A stretch of DNA of 47,614 nucleotides from assembly GCF_002994615.1 (NCBI RefSeq), contig NZ_PVNK01000227.1:1-47614 (forward strand). The letters run 5' to 3'. This DNA is from Enhygromyxa salina (GTDB lineage: Bacteria > Myxococcota_A > Polyangia > Nannocystales > Nannocystaceae). The notes under the pieces were generated by a model. That model saw only the letters and a program-made list of their open reading frames with translations, ran no database searches and was not told the origin of the DNA. Each line of letters starts with the position of its first letter. Position 1 is the first letter of the stretch. The position numbers and the translations under genes were made by a program. This document shows, piece after piece, positions 16,341 through 25,614 of this stretch.

Positions 16341-18125
16341 ATGGCATCGCCCCGCGAGCGCGTCACCGCCCACGGCCGGCCTCGGCTCGCGCTCGCTTGC
16401 CTGGCGCTGCTGTCGAGCCTCGCTCCGGGTCTGGCGAGCGCCGCACCGCCCTCCCCTTCGCCCGAGGGTCCGACGCCGCCAGCACCGATCCTCGCCGAGT
16501 CCGAGGATGAGGATGGGGCCGATCCGAGCGGCCCCGCGCTGCCCGAGGCCCGGACCGGCCACGCCGCGCCCCTGGTCTTCAGCGGATCGCCGGGCGCCCA
16601 GGGGGCGCTGCTCGGGGCCGAGGATCCCGTCCGCGCCCTGTTCGAGATGCCCCCCGCGACCCGCGACGACGCCTACGGCCCCCGCCCCGCGGGGGTCCCG
16701 GGCCTGAGCCGCGAGCAGATCGTCCGCTACGGCCTCGACAACCCCTACGTGCGCGCCGCCGACGAGAACATCGCGGCCATGCGCTCGCTGCTGCAGATGG
16801 CCAAGTTCGCCTGGGTCCCGGTCGTGCGCGCGTCGGCGGTCCTGACCCCGGGCGCAGCGATCCAGTGCGACGACGTCTCGCTCCAGGGCGAGGACGGGCC
16901 CTTCTCCTTCCAGTATTGCCGGGCGGCCGGCGATCCGGCCACGGGCACGGGCACCGACGGGGGCGCACCGACCGACCTCCAGACGATCGGCGGCTACTTC
17001 GATCGCATCGCCGAGGCCGGCATCTCGCTGAGGCTCAGCGCCGAATTCGTCGCCCCGATCACGACCTTCGGCAAGATCGTCAACGCCAAGCGCCTCGCCA
17101 AGGTCGGGGTCGAGCTCGCCGAGCTCCAGCACCTCGCGACGCAGCACGAGACGATCTTGCGGGTCTACGAGGCCCACGCGGCGCTGCTGCTCGCGCGTGA
17201 GAGCGTGGCGATCCTGGCCGAGGCCTACAAGATCGTTCAGGCCGAGCGCGCCAAGATCGAGCTCGAGCTCGGGCTCGGACCCGACGGACAGCCGGCCTTC
17301 GACGCGGACCCGGACTCGCTCAACCTCGACCGCGATCCCGACGATCTGGTCCGGCTCGAGGTCGGCGAGCTCGAGCTCGCCGGGCGCATGCGTGAGGCCC
17401 GGCTGATCGAGGCCAAGGCCCTCGCCAGCTTGTGGGCGATCGCCGGGACCGCGGCCCCGCGCGGCTTCGACGTGGTCGAGGCCCAGCTCGAGCCCGACAC
17501 CATCGAGGGCGGGCTGGCCGAGCTCGATCATTACCGCGCGCTGGCCTTGAAGAACCGGCCCGAGGCCAGGCTCGCCGACGCGGGGGTCGAGGCGCGCAAG
17601 GTCCAAGAGAAGCTCGCGCGGACCAATTTTTTGCCCGACCTCGGCGCGGTCGTGAAGTTTGGCTACGGCTACGCCAACAAGGCCACGCCCGAGATGCGCA
17701 CGCTCTACTACACGGGGCGCCTCAACTACTCCAACGTCTACTTCGGGCTGGCCATGAGCTGGAACCTCGACTTCCACAACAAGGCCTTCGCGCTCGGGCG
17801 GGCTCGCGCCCAGCGTCGTGAGGCCGAGTACAAGCGCGAGGCGGCCCAGGGGCTGCTGCTGCTCGAGGTCGAGGACGCCTACCGCGGGGTCATCGACGCC
17901 GAGCAGCAGCTGCGCTTCGCCGAGCTCGCGCGCGACAAGACCTGGAGGCTCGTGGTCTCGGAGCAAACCAGCGGCAGCATCGGCGCGAGCGACTTCGACG
18001 ATCTGCGCAAGGCCCTGACCCAGTGGGCCGAGTTCGAGTTCAAGCGCTTCGAGGCGATCATGAACCGCAACGTGGCGCTGGCCCGGCTCAGCCGAGCGGT
18101 CGGCGTGCCGCTGACCTCGCACTGA
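16341..18125 (+). CDS. Outer membrane efflux protein, TolC family
   Basis: Predicted 594-residue exported protein with a signal peptide (about residues 1-35, ending LASAAPP), a Pro/Glu-rich linker, then two TolC-like repeats of long amphipathic helices and beta segments. Typical features are LKNRPEARLADAGVEARKVQ, FLPDLGAVVKFGYGYAN, MSWNLDFHN, and the final coiled coil ending LARLSRAVGVPL. TolC-family proteins form trimeric outer-membrane ducts for efflux or secretion. No inner-membrane pump or adaptor gene is adjacent, so the partner system is unknown. The ATG at 16341 is the first codon giving a signal peptide. Confidence 0.82.
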   Translation: MASPRERVTAHGRPRLALACLALLSSLAPGLASAAPPSPSPEGPTPPAPILAESEDEDGADPSGPALPEARTGHAAPLVFSGSPGAQGALLGAEDPVRALFEMPPATRDDAYGPRPAGVPGLSREQIVRYGLDNPYVRAADENIAAMRSLLQMAKFAWVPVVRASAVLTPGAAIQCDDVSLQGEDGPFSFQYCRAAGDPATGTGTDGGAPTDLQTIGGYFDRIAEAGISLRLSAEFVAPITTFGKIVNAKRLAKVGVELAELQHLATQHETILRVYEAHAALLLARESVAILAEAYKIVQAERAKIELELGLGPDGQPAFDADPDSLNLDRDPDDLVRLEVGELELAGRMREARLIEAKALASLWAIAGTAAPRGFDVVEAQLEPDTIEGGLAELDHYRALALKNRPEARLADAGVEARKVQEKLARTNFLPDLGAVVKFGYGYANKATPEMRTLYYTGRLNYSNVYFGLAMSWNLDFHNKAFALGRARAQRREAEYKREAAQGLLLLEVEDAYRGVIDAEQQLRFAELARDKTWRLVVSEQTSGSIGASDFDDLRKALTQWAEFEFKRFEAIMNRNVALARLSRAVGVPLTSH

Positions 18126-18230
18126 GTGTCGAGCGCGATGCGCGAGGTCGGCGCAGCGGCGTGCACAGGACCCGCGCGGCGCTGAGCCACAGAATCAGAC
18201 GACGCGCTAACTCTCCGCACGCCGGCGGCG

Positions 18231-18236
18231 TATCAT
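18231..18236 (+). promoter_or_regulatory. Putative -10 element of the dsbD-like gene
   Basis: TATCAT ends 10 nt before the ATG at 18247, with no Shine-Dalgarno sequence in between, which implies a transcript with little or no leader. No clear -35 is seen. Confidence 0.35.
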
Positions 18237-18246
18237 TTGCGCGCCC

Positions 18247-19611
18247 ATGACCTGGGAAAACCTGATCGACCCGAGCCTGCTTCGACCACTGCTCGCCAAC
18301 GCGTCCTCGGACTGCGGCGGTATCAGCACCTATGCCTGGGCCTTTGGTCAGGGTGTACTCGTGGACCTCACGCCCTGCGTGTATCCGCTGATCCCGGTGA
18401 CCGTCGCGGTGTTCGGGGCCAAGGGCGTGAGCAAAGGGCGCGCGCTGTTCCTGGCCGCGTCCTACGTGCTGGGCATGGCGGTGCTCTACACCAGCTTGGG
18501 GGTCGGCGTGGCCCTGGCGGCGGGGGGCGTCGGCTTCGGGACGTGGCTGGCCAACCCCTGGGTCGTGGGTCCCCTGGTCATCATCTTGCTCGCGCTCGCG
18601 GCCAGCATGTTCGGGGCCTTCGAGCTCCAGCTGCCGTCGAGCCTCGAGAACAAGCTGGCCAACGTCGGCGGCGCCGGTCCGCTCGGCGCGTTCTTGATGG
18701 GGCTCGTCAGCGGCCTGGTCTCGGCCCCCTGCACCGGGCCGGTGCTGCTCAACCTCCTCGCCTTCATCGCGGTCTCGGCCGATCGGCCCGGCGGGGTGCT
18801 CTACGGCGGCTCGCTGCTGTTCACCTACGCCCTCGGCATGGGCACGCTGTTCTTCGCCGTGGCCCTGGGCGCGAGCTTGTTCAAGCCCGGCGCGTGGATG
18901 GACTACGTCAAGAGCGTGTTCGGCATCGCGCTGATCGTGATGGCCTACTACTTCATGCGCCCGCTGAGCCCGGCGCTGGCCAACTTCGTGATCAACCCGG
19001 AGTGGGGGCTGTGGCTCGGGCTCGGGATCACCGTCGCCGGCGTCGCGGCTGGCGCGGTCCACCGCAGCTTCCACGGGCCGACGAGCGAGAAGCTGATCAA
19101 GGGCGCGGCCGTGGCGGTCACTTCCTTCGGCTCGATCTTGATGCTCAACAACATCATGTATGTCGAGCTGACCGCCGACTGGCACGAGGTCGAGAGCATG
19201 GACGAGCTCGAGGCCGCGATCGCCCGGGCCGAGGACAGCGGCAAGCCGATCCTCATCGACTTCGGGGCCTCGTGGTGCAACCCCTGCCACGAGCTCGAGG
19301 CCAAGACCTTCGCGGCGCCCGAGGTCGAGGCCGAGCTCGCCAAGTACGAGCTGGTCAAGATCGACGTCAGCGATCCGAGCGAGGAGCAGCAGGCCATGCA
19401 GTCGGCCTTTCACGCGGCGGAGCTCCCGAGCGTGGTCGTGTATGCCGCGGGCTCGGGGCTCGGCGACCGGATCGAGGAGCTGCGGGCCGGCAAGACCCAG
19501 CCCGAGCCCGACATGCACGTGACCACCTTCATCGAGGCCGAGGCCTTCCTCGAGCGCCTGTCCGGGACCAGCGCGCCCGACCCCAGCGCCGGCATCTGCC
19601 GCCGGGGCTGA
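18247..19611 (+). CDS. DsbD-like thiol:disulfide interchange protein (CcdA domain plus thioredoxin domain)
   Basis: Predicted 454-residue inner-membrane protein that would move electrons from cytoplasmic thioredoxin to periplasmic thiol proteins. Residues about 25-310 form a DsbD-beta/CcdA membrane domain with the paired redox cysteines Cys44 (DLTPCVYPLIPVT) and Cys162 (SAPCTGPVLLNL). The C-terminal thioredoxin-like domain (about 318-454) carries the active site SWCNPCHELE with Cys344 and Cys347. The N-terminal DsbD-alpha immunoglobulin-like domain of the E. coli protein is absent, so it is a short ScsB/CcdA-Trx type variant. It is directly followed by a tandem repeat array. Confidence 0.9.
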   Translation: MTWENLIDPSLLRPLLANASSDCGGISTYAWAFGQGVLVDLTPCVYPLIPVTVAVFGAKGVSKGRALFLAASYVLGMAVLYTSLGVGVALAAGGVGFGTWLANPWVVGPLVIILLALAASMFGAFELQLPSSLENKLANVGGAGPLGAFLMGLVSGLVSAPCTGPVLLNLLAFIAVSADRPGGVLYGGSLLFTYALGMGTLFFAVALGASLFKPGAWMDYVKSVFGIALIVMAYYFMRPLSPALANFVINPEWGLWLGLGITVAGVAAGAVHRSFHGPTSEKLIKGAAVAVTSFGSILMLNNIMYVELTADWHEVESMDELEAAIARAEDSGKPILIDFGASWCNPCHELEAKTFAAPEVEAELAKYELVKIDVSDPSEEQQAMQSAFHAAELPSVVVYAAGSGLGDRIEELRAGKTQPEPDMHVTTFIEAEAFLERLSGTSAPDPSAGICRRG

Positions 19612-19614
19612 GCG

Positions 19615-20270
19615 GGGCTGCTTTAGACCCCCCTGGGCACCTTCGACTTTGCCACGCACGGCCGCTGCGCGGCCGGTCGTTCGGTCGCTGCGCTCCCTCT
19701 CTCGGTGGGCTGGTATGAGCTTCGCCATGGCCTCCGTGGCCCCCTAGAAGGGGGCTCGTGTGTTTTGACGCCCCTGGGCACCTTAGACTTTGCCACGCAC
19801 GGCCGCTGCGCGGCCGGTCGTTCGGTCGCTGCGCTCCCTCTCTCGGTGGGCTGGTATGAGCTTCGCCATGGCCTCCGTGGCCCCCTAGAAGGGGGCTGCT
19901 TTAGACCCCCCTGGGGACCTTAGACTTTGCCACGCACGGCCGCTGTGCGGCCGGTCGTTCGGTCGCTGCGCTCCCTCTCTCGGTGGGCTGGTATGAGCTT
20001 CGCCATGGCCTCCGTGGCCCCCTAGAAGGGGGCTCGTGTGTTTTGACGCCCCTGGGCACCTTCGACTTTGCCACGTTCGGTCGCTGCGCTGCCCTCTCGG
20101 TGGGCTGGTATGAGCTTCGCCATGGCCTCCGTGGCCCCCTGGAAGGGGGCTGCTTTAGACCCCCCTGGGCACCTTCGACTTTGCCACGTTCGGTCGCTGC
20201 GCTCCCCTCTCGGTGGGCTGGTATGAGCTTCGCCATGGCCTCCGTGGCCCTCTGGAAAGGGGGCTCGTGT
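19615..20270. repeat. Tandem repeat array, five hairpin-bearing units of 113-141 bp
   Basis: Five copies are anchored on CCCTGGG at 19631, 19772, 19909, 20050 and 20163, giving periods of 141, 137, 141 and 113 bp. Unit ends alternate between a GCTGCTTTAGACC type and a GCTCGTGTGTTTTGACG type, so the higher-order period is 278 bp. Each unit has a near-perfect stem GCCCCCT-AGA-AGGGGGC; the first three also carry GGCCGC-TGC-GCGGCC, and copies four and five have lost that 28 bp segment. In copy three the loop changes to TGT while the stem is kept. Open frames across the array are repetitive and lack gene features. It is not a CRISPR array. Confidence 0.88.
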
Positions 20271-20293
20271 CTCTTTGGGCTACAAGAAGGCTC

Positions 20294-21166
20294 ATGTCTC
20301 GGGAAGCCGTGTCCGACTGCGCCCAGGTGCCTCGCGTTTCGTCAGTTGATGAAGCGCAGCTCGAGGAACTCGCGGGGCTGATGCGGGGGCGTCACGTGGT
20401 CGCGCTGACCGGAGCTGGGTGCAGCACCGAGTCGGGGATCCCGGACTACCGCGGGGAAGGGACTCTCGCTCGCGCTCGGCGTCCGGTCCGGTTTGAGGTC
20501 TACGCGGCCGACCCGGTCGCGCGCGCTCGCTACTGGTCCCGCGCGGTGGTCGGCTGGCCGCGCTTTTGCGCGGCGCCGCCCAACGCTGGCCATCGCGCGC
20601 TCGCGAGGCTCGAGCGCGCGGGGATCGTGCGGGCCGTGATCACCCAAAACGTCGATCGCCTCCATCAGGCGGCTGGGACCCGCGAGGTCGTCGAGCTCCA
20701 CGGGGCCCTGGCCGAGGTCCGCTGCCTCGCGTGCGGCGCCCTCGAGGGCCGCGCCGAGCTCCAGGAGCGGCTGCTGGGGCTCAACCCCGGGTGGCTGGAC
20801 CACGAGGCCGAGATCGCGCCCGACGGCGACGCCGATCTCGAGACCTCGCTGGCTGAGTTTCACGTCGCCGGGTGTCGGCGCTGCGCGGGGGTGCTCAAGC
20901 CCAACGTCGTGTTCTTCGGCGAGCAGGTCCCGGCCGCGATCGTCGAGCGGGCTTACGCGCTGGTCGAGAGCGCCGAGCTGCTGGTCGTGCTCGGCTCCTC
21001 GCTCACGGTGTTCTCGGGCCTGCGCTTCGTCCGGCGGGCCGAGGCCCTGGGGACGCCAATCGCTATCGTCAACGTCGGGCCAACGCGCGGCGACGCCCTC
21101 GCCAGCCTCAAGATTGAGGCCCGGCTCGGCGAGCTGCTGCCGCGCCTCGCCGAGCGGCTCGCGTAG
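20294..21166 (+). CDS. Sirtuin, NAD-dependent protein deacylase (class II-like)
   Basis: Predicted 290-residue Sir2 protein that removes acyl groups from lysine using NAD. Diagnostic motifs are GAGCSTESGIPDYRG (residues 40-54), TQNVDRLHQAAG, the catalytic His136 in ELHGAL, the zinc cysteines Cys144/Cys147 (RCLACG) and Cys194/Cys197 (GCRRCAG), then LKPNVVFFGE and VVLGSSL. The CSTESGIPDYR version and the long insert between the Cys pairs suggest SIRT4-like class II. The ATG at 20294 lies just after the repeat array; AGAAGG is only 3 nt upstream, and the frame stays open back into the array, so the start is not certain. Confidence 0.9.
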   Translation: MSREAVSDCAQVPRVSSVDEAQLEELAGLMRGRHVVALTGAGCSTESGIPDYRGEGTLARARRPVRFEVYAADPVARARYWSRAVVGWPRFCAAPPNAGHRALARLERAGIVRAVITQNVDRLHQAAGTREVVELHGALAEVRCLACGALEGRAELQERLLGLNPGWLDHEAEIAPDGDADLETSLAEFHVAGCRRCAGVLKPNVVFFGEQVPAAIVERAYALVESAELLVVLGSSLTVFSGLRFVRRAEALGTPIAIVNVGPTRGDALASLKIEARLGELLPRLAERLA

Positions 21167-21186
21167 TCAACCTGGCCACGCGAGGT

Positions 21187-21867
21187 CTAAAGCAGCTTTT
21201 GGATCGCGTTCTTGTCGAAGCCGCGCAGGATCTCGCCGCCGATGTCGATCATCGGGACCGAGCCGGTCGGGACCCCCGCTTGCTTGGCCTTGGCCGCGAG
21301 CTCGGCCGCGGCCGCGCGGTCCTTCTCGATGTCCTTGGCCACGTACTCGATGCCCTCGCGCTCGAGGTACTTCTCGAGCTGCTTGCAGACCCCACACCAC
21401 GAGGTCTTGTAGACGATGACCGGGGCCTCGCGCCTGGCGATCTGCTCGAGCGACTCGAGATCGGTGGGCATCTCGAACACCGACGAGCGCCCGGCGCCCA
21501 GGACCGCCTCCTCGAACTCGTCGCGTGGGACGACCTCGAGCACGTAGCGGCCGTCGGGCAGGGGCGCGTCGAGGTTGGCGATGAAGACCTGGCCGGGCGG
21601 GCGCTCGACCCCGAACAGGTTGACGCCGACGCGCGCGCGGGCGTCGGCGGGGACCTCTTCGATCGAGGTGCAATCGCTGAACACGCCCCGCTCGCCTGCG
21701 TAGGTCAGCACGAACTGATCGGCCGCAGGATCGAGGACGTGGGGCGCCGCGTGGGCGACGCCCTTGGGCTTGGCCTGGTCCGCTTTGGGCGGCTGTTCGG
21801 GCGTGCACGCGAGGCCCGCGAGGCCAGCCAGCTGGACACACAGCAGGGTGTTGAAGACGCGCGACAT
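21187..21867 (-). CDS. Lipoprotein with glutaredoxin-like domain
   Basis: Predicted 226-residue envelope protein. The N-terminus is a lipoprotein signal ending LAGLAC, with the lipid-bearing Cys at about 21. The middle region (about 50-130) is of unknown fold. The C-terminal 80 residues form a glutaredoxin domain with APVIVYKTSWCGVCKQLEKY (CxxC as CGVC), then EYVAKDIEKD, the cis-Pro loop GSVPMIDIGGEIL and a final helix. A glutaredoxin anchored outside the cytoplasm is unusual because glutathione is normally cytoplasmic. The ATG at 21865-21867 is preceded by an extended -10. Confidence 0.82.
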   Translation of the reverse strand: MSRVFNTLLCVQLAGLAGLACTPEQPPKADQAKPKGVAHAAPHVLDPAADQFVLTYAGERGVFSDCTSIEEVPADARARVGVNLFGVERPPGQVFIANLDAPLPDGRYVLEVVPRDEFEEAVLGAGRSSVFEMPTDLESLEQIARREAPVIVYKTSWCGVCKQLEKYLEREGIEYVAKDIEKDRAAAAELAAKAKQAGVPTGSVPMIDIGGEILRGFDKNAIQKLL

Positions 21868-21877
21868 CGGCGGATGA

Positions 21878-21883
21878 GTATAG
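21878..21883 (-). promoter_or_regulatory. Putative extended -10 of the glutaredoxin lipoprotein gene
   Basis: On the minus strand TGCTATACT provides an extended -10 (TGnTATACT), ending about 10 nt before the ATG. No Shine-Dalgarno sequence lies between, so the message would be leaderless or nearly so. Confidence 0.4.
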
Positions 21884-21895
21884 CAAGTCTGCAAC

Positions 21896-22846
21896 TCAGG
21901 GGATCAGGGTGTCGAGCTCGAGCGTGCTCGGCTCGCGCGCGATCCGAGCGGGATCGAAGGCCCGGATCAGCTCGCGGGGGTGGACCCACGCGTCCTCGTC
22001 GCCGAGCAGCCCGGCCGAACGCGCGAGCGCGGCGACGACCCGCCGCGGGTCGACGCCGGCCTCGCGCAGCGCCGACAGATCGGGCGCGCCGTGGCGCTTG
22101 TTGAGCTTGCCGCCGTCGGGTCCGACGATCAGCGGCACGTGGGCGTAGGTCGGCGTCGGCAGGCCGAGGCTGCGCTGGAGCAGGATCTGGCGCGGGCTGC
22201 TGTCGAGCAGGTCGGCCCCACGCACGATCTCGGTCACGCCCATGGCCGCGTCATCGACGACGACCGCGAGCTGATAGGCCCAGGCCCGATCCGCGCGACG
22301 CAGGACGAAGTCGCCGACCTCGCGCGCAACATTTTGGCGGCGACGGCCGGCGATCCGGTCGTCAAACCAGACCTCCCCGGCGGGCACCCGCCACCGCCGC
22401 GCGGCCGGGCGCTCGGGGTGCGTGGGACCGTCTCGGCACGTCCCGGGATACACGGGCTCAGCGCCGTGGGGCGCCGACACGGCGTCGTGGGCCTCGCGCG
22501 CCTCTCGCAGCTCCCGCCGGGTGCAGGTGCACGCGAAGGTGTCGAGCCGCGCGAGCGCCTCCTCGTAGTGCTCACCCCGCTCGGACTGGCGGTAGGGACC
22601 GTGGGGCCCGCCGACGTCCGGGCCCTCGTCCCAGTCGAGGCCCAGCCAGCGCAGATCGTCGAGCTGTCGCTGCTCGTGCGCACGCTTGCTGCGCTGGGGG
22701 TCGAGATCCTCGACGCGCATCACGAAGCGCCCGCCCGCCGCGCGTGCCGACAGCCAGGCCAGCAGCCCCGTGCGCGCGTTGCCGAGGTGGAGGCGCCCCG
22801 TTGGACTGGGCGCGTAGCGACCGACGACTGGCTTCAACGTCTCCAA
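21896..22846 (-). CDS. gluQ: Glutamyl-Q tRNA(Asp) synthetase
   Basis: Predicted 316-residue truncated glutamyl-tRNA synthetase paralogue that attaches glutamate to queuosine in tRNA-Asp. It has the HIGH-like motif YAPSPTGRLHLGNARTG, the zinc ligands CTC and YPGTC typical of GluQ-RS, and ends without the anticodon-binding domain. The KMSKS-like site reads KLNKR, with Asn where Ser is usual. Start is a TTG at 22844-22846; a second TTG three codons in is an alternative. It lies 25 nt after the NTF2-like gene stop and 28 nt before the glutaredoxin lipoprotein start. Confidence 0.9.
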   Translation of the reverse strand: METLKPVVGRYAPSPTGRLHLGNARTGLLAWLSARAAGGRFVMRVEDLDPQRSKRAHEQRQLDDLRWLGLDWDEGPDVGGPHGPYRQSERGEHYEEALARLDTFACTCTRRELREAREAHDAVSAPHGAEPVYPGTCRDGPTHPERPAARRWRVPAGEVWFDDRIAGRRRQNVAREVGDFVLRRADRAWAYQLAVVVDDAAMGVTEIVRGADLLDSSPRQILLQRSLGLPTPTYAHVPLIVGPDGGKLNKRHGAPDLSALREAGVDPRRVVAALARSAGLLGDEDAWVHPRELIRAFDPARIAREPSTLELDTLIP

Positions 22847-22871
22847 GGCTCGGGGCTGCGGCCAGCGGCGC

Positions 22872-23399
22872 TCAGGTCCGTGGCAAGTAGCGGCTCGGGA
22901 GCGGGCCGTCGTCGGTCTCGTCGGTCCAGGTCAGCGAGATGACGCGCCAGCGACCGCTGTCCTTGACCAGCTGCAGGGAGTTGATGCCGCGGCGGACCTC
23001 GCCAGCGTCGGCGCAGCGCTCGTAGGTGCTGAAGACCTGGGCGAGATCCGCGAACACCTCGGTCCGCCGGGTCAGCTCACGCTCGACGAAGGCCGTCAGC
23101 GCGCCGCTCTCGATCGCCGCGGTCGTGCGTGAGATGTAGTCCTCGATCGTGCTGACCCGCAGCGGAGGGGTGTCACGTTGATCGGGGGGCAGCGCCGCGA
23201 TCAACGAATCGACGCGGACCATGACCGCGGCGGGATCGAACAAGCTCCGAAAGCGCGGCCACGCCGGATGCTCGCCGGCTTCGAATGAGATCGACGCGTA
23301 CAGCGCGTTGACGATGCCGTCGAGCGAGTCGACGTCGGCCAGATCTGCAGGTGGAGCAGCGGCCGGAGCACTTGGGGGTTCAGCAGGTGGGTCGTCCAT
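22872..23399 (-). CDS. NTF2/SnoaL-like domain protein
   Basis: Predicted 175-residue protein. After an Ala/Pro-rich N-terminus of about 20 residues, the pattern DGIVNALYASISFEAGEH, WPRFRSLFDPAAVMVRVDSL, ISRTTAAIESGALTAFVERE and GINSLQLVKDSGRWRVISL follows the cone-shaped NTF2-like fold of small putative enzymes or binding proteins. No catalytic residues can be assigned. The ATG at 23397-23399 is divergent from the fni gene. Assignment rests on pattern, not on a search. Confidence 0.65.
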   Translation of the reverse strand: MDDPPAEPPSAPAAAPPADLADVDSLDGIVNALYASISFEAGEHPAWPRFRSLFDPAAVMVRVDSLIAALPPDQRDTPPLRVSTIEDYISRTTAAIESGALTAFVERELTRRTEVFADLAQVFSTYERCADAGEVRRGINSLQLVKDSGRWRVISLTWTDETDDGPLPSRYLPRT

Positions 23400-23597
23400 T
23401 GCCTCGGAGACTGGGCCTCAGGTGAAGGTTGACCTTAGCACCGACGAGCGCAGGGCTGGGATCTCGAATTCGTGACTCGCCACAGGCTCAAAACTGTGCA
23501 CCAGGCCACAGAGGGGCCCTCACGACGTCGTTTTGACGTGAGCCGACCTCCGCGCCGGGGGATTGTCGGGTCTGCGAAAAGGTGGCATTTGCGGCCC
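23400..23597. promoter_or_regulatory. Divergent intergenic region upstream of the isoprenoid cluster
   Basis: This 198 nt gap must hold the promoter of the mevalonate-squalene cluster. ACGTC and GACGT at 23524-23538 form a 5 bp inverted repeat around GTTTT, and TTGACG at 23533-23538 could be a -35, but no -10 lies at proper spacing. AAAAGGTGG at 23577-23585 is the only Shine-Dalgarno-like tract and is rather far from the ATG. Confidence 0.25.
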
Positions 23598-24644
<1,047 letters not shown>

Positions 24645-24645
24645 G

Positions 24646-25614
24646 ATGCCCCTCGCGCTCCAGCCCTCGGCCGTCGCCTGCGGCAAGGTCATCCTCTTCG
24701 GCGAGCACTCGGTCGTCTACGGGCAGCCTGCGCTCGCGGCCGGGCTCGCGCGCGGGCTGACCCTCCACGCCACGCCCCTGCCCCGGCCCCGCGACGCGAT
24801 CGAGCTGTCGATCCCAGCTTGGGACTTGGACCTGCGCCTGACGCCCGACTCCGAGCACCCGGTCGCCCGGGCCTGCCTCGAGGTCCTGGCCCACTGCGAC
24901 GGACCGGTGACCGGCTGGCGGCTCGAGGGCGAGGCGCGGATCCCCTGCGGCGCGGGCCTCGGCTCGTCCGCGGCGCTGACCGTCGCCCTCGCTCGCCTCG
25001 CGCTCGGGGCCGTGGTCGACGGCGAGCCTGACCTCGACGAGGTGATCGCGGCGTCGATGATCGGCGAGCGAGTGTTTCACGGCACGCCCTCGGGCATCGA
25101 CAGCGCCGTCGCGGCCCGCGGCGGCGTGGTCGCGTTCGAGCGCGGCGCGCCTTGCCAGGCTGTCGCCCTCGGCGCGTCGCTGTGGCTCGTGGTCATCCCC
25201 AGCGGGATCCCGCGTCAGACCGGTGCGCTGGTCGCCGGGGTCGCGGCCCGCCGAGATCGCATGCCCGAGGTCATTGATCCGATCATCGGCGCGCTCGGTC
25301 AGCTGGTCCACCGCGGGCGCGCGGCGCTGACTGGCGCGCGCCTCGATGTCCTCGCCGAGCTGACGAGCGTGGCCCACGAGCTGCTCGGCAGCCTCGGCGT
25401 CTCCCTGCCCATGCTCGACCGCCTGTGCGCCGCCGCGGTCGAGCACGGCGCGCTCGCAGCCAAGCTGACCGGAGCCGGCGGCGGTGGCTGCGTGATCGCG
25501 CTATGCGACACTGAGGCGCTCGCTCGCGGGGTCATCGAGGGCCTCGCCCACAGCTTCCCCGAGCTCGCGCGCGCCCCCGCGAGCGCCCCCTTCGCGGTCG
25601 AGGTCGAGTCATGA
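24646..25614 (+). CDS. mvk: Mevalonate kinase
   Basis: Predicted 322-residue GHMP kinase that phosphorylates mevalonate at the 5-position. The N-terminal KVILFGEHSVVYGQPALAAG is the mevalonate kinase signature; the GHMP glycine loop is PCGAGLGSSAALTVA, the catalytic Asp lies in GTPSGIDSAVA, and KLTGAGGGGCVIAL is the third GHMP motif. The ATG at 24646 is 1 nt after the fni stop, and the stop overlaps mvaD as ATGA. Position between fni and mvaD supports the assignment over other GHMP kinases. Confidence 0.94.
   Translation: MPLALQPSAVACGKVILFGEHSVVYGQPALAAGLARGLTLHATPLPRPRDAIELSIPAWDLDLRLTPDSEHPVARACLEVLAHCDGPVTGWRLEGEARIPCGAGLGSSAALTVALARLALGAVVDGEPDLDEVIAASMIGERVFHGTPSGIDSAVAARGGVVAFERGAPCQAVALGASLWLVVIPSGIPRQTGALVAGVAARRDRMPEVIDPIIGALGQLVHRGRAALTGARLDVLAELTSVAHELLGSLGVSLPMLDRLCAAAVEHGALAAKLTGAGGGGCVIALCDTEALARGVIEGLAHSFPELARAPASAPFAVEVES

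Noticed and set aside
19615..20270. CRISPR array
   Set aside because: Units are 113-141 bp and nearly identical throughout, with no short repeat plus variable spacer pattern and no cas genes nearby.
19705..20381. Repeat proteins or short peptides encoded by the tandem array (for example a 10-residue frame starting MSFAMA in the first three units)
   Set aside because: Frames are open on both strands because the unit repeats, there are no ribosome-binding sites, and later copies destroy the stop; conservation is better explained by the DNA hairpins.
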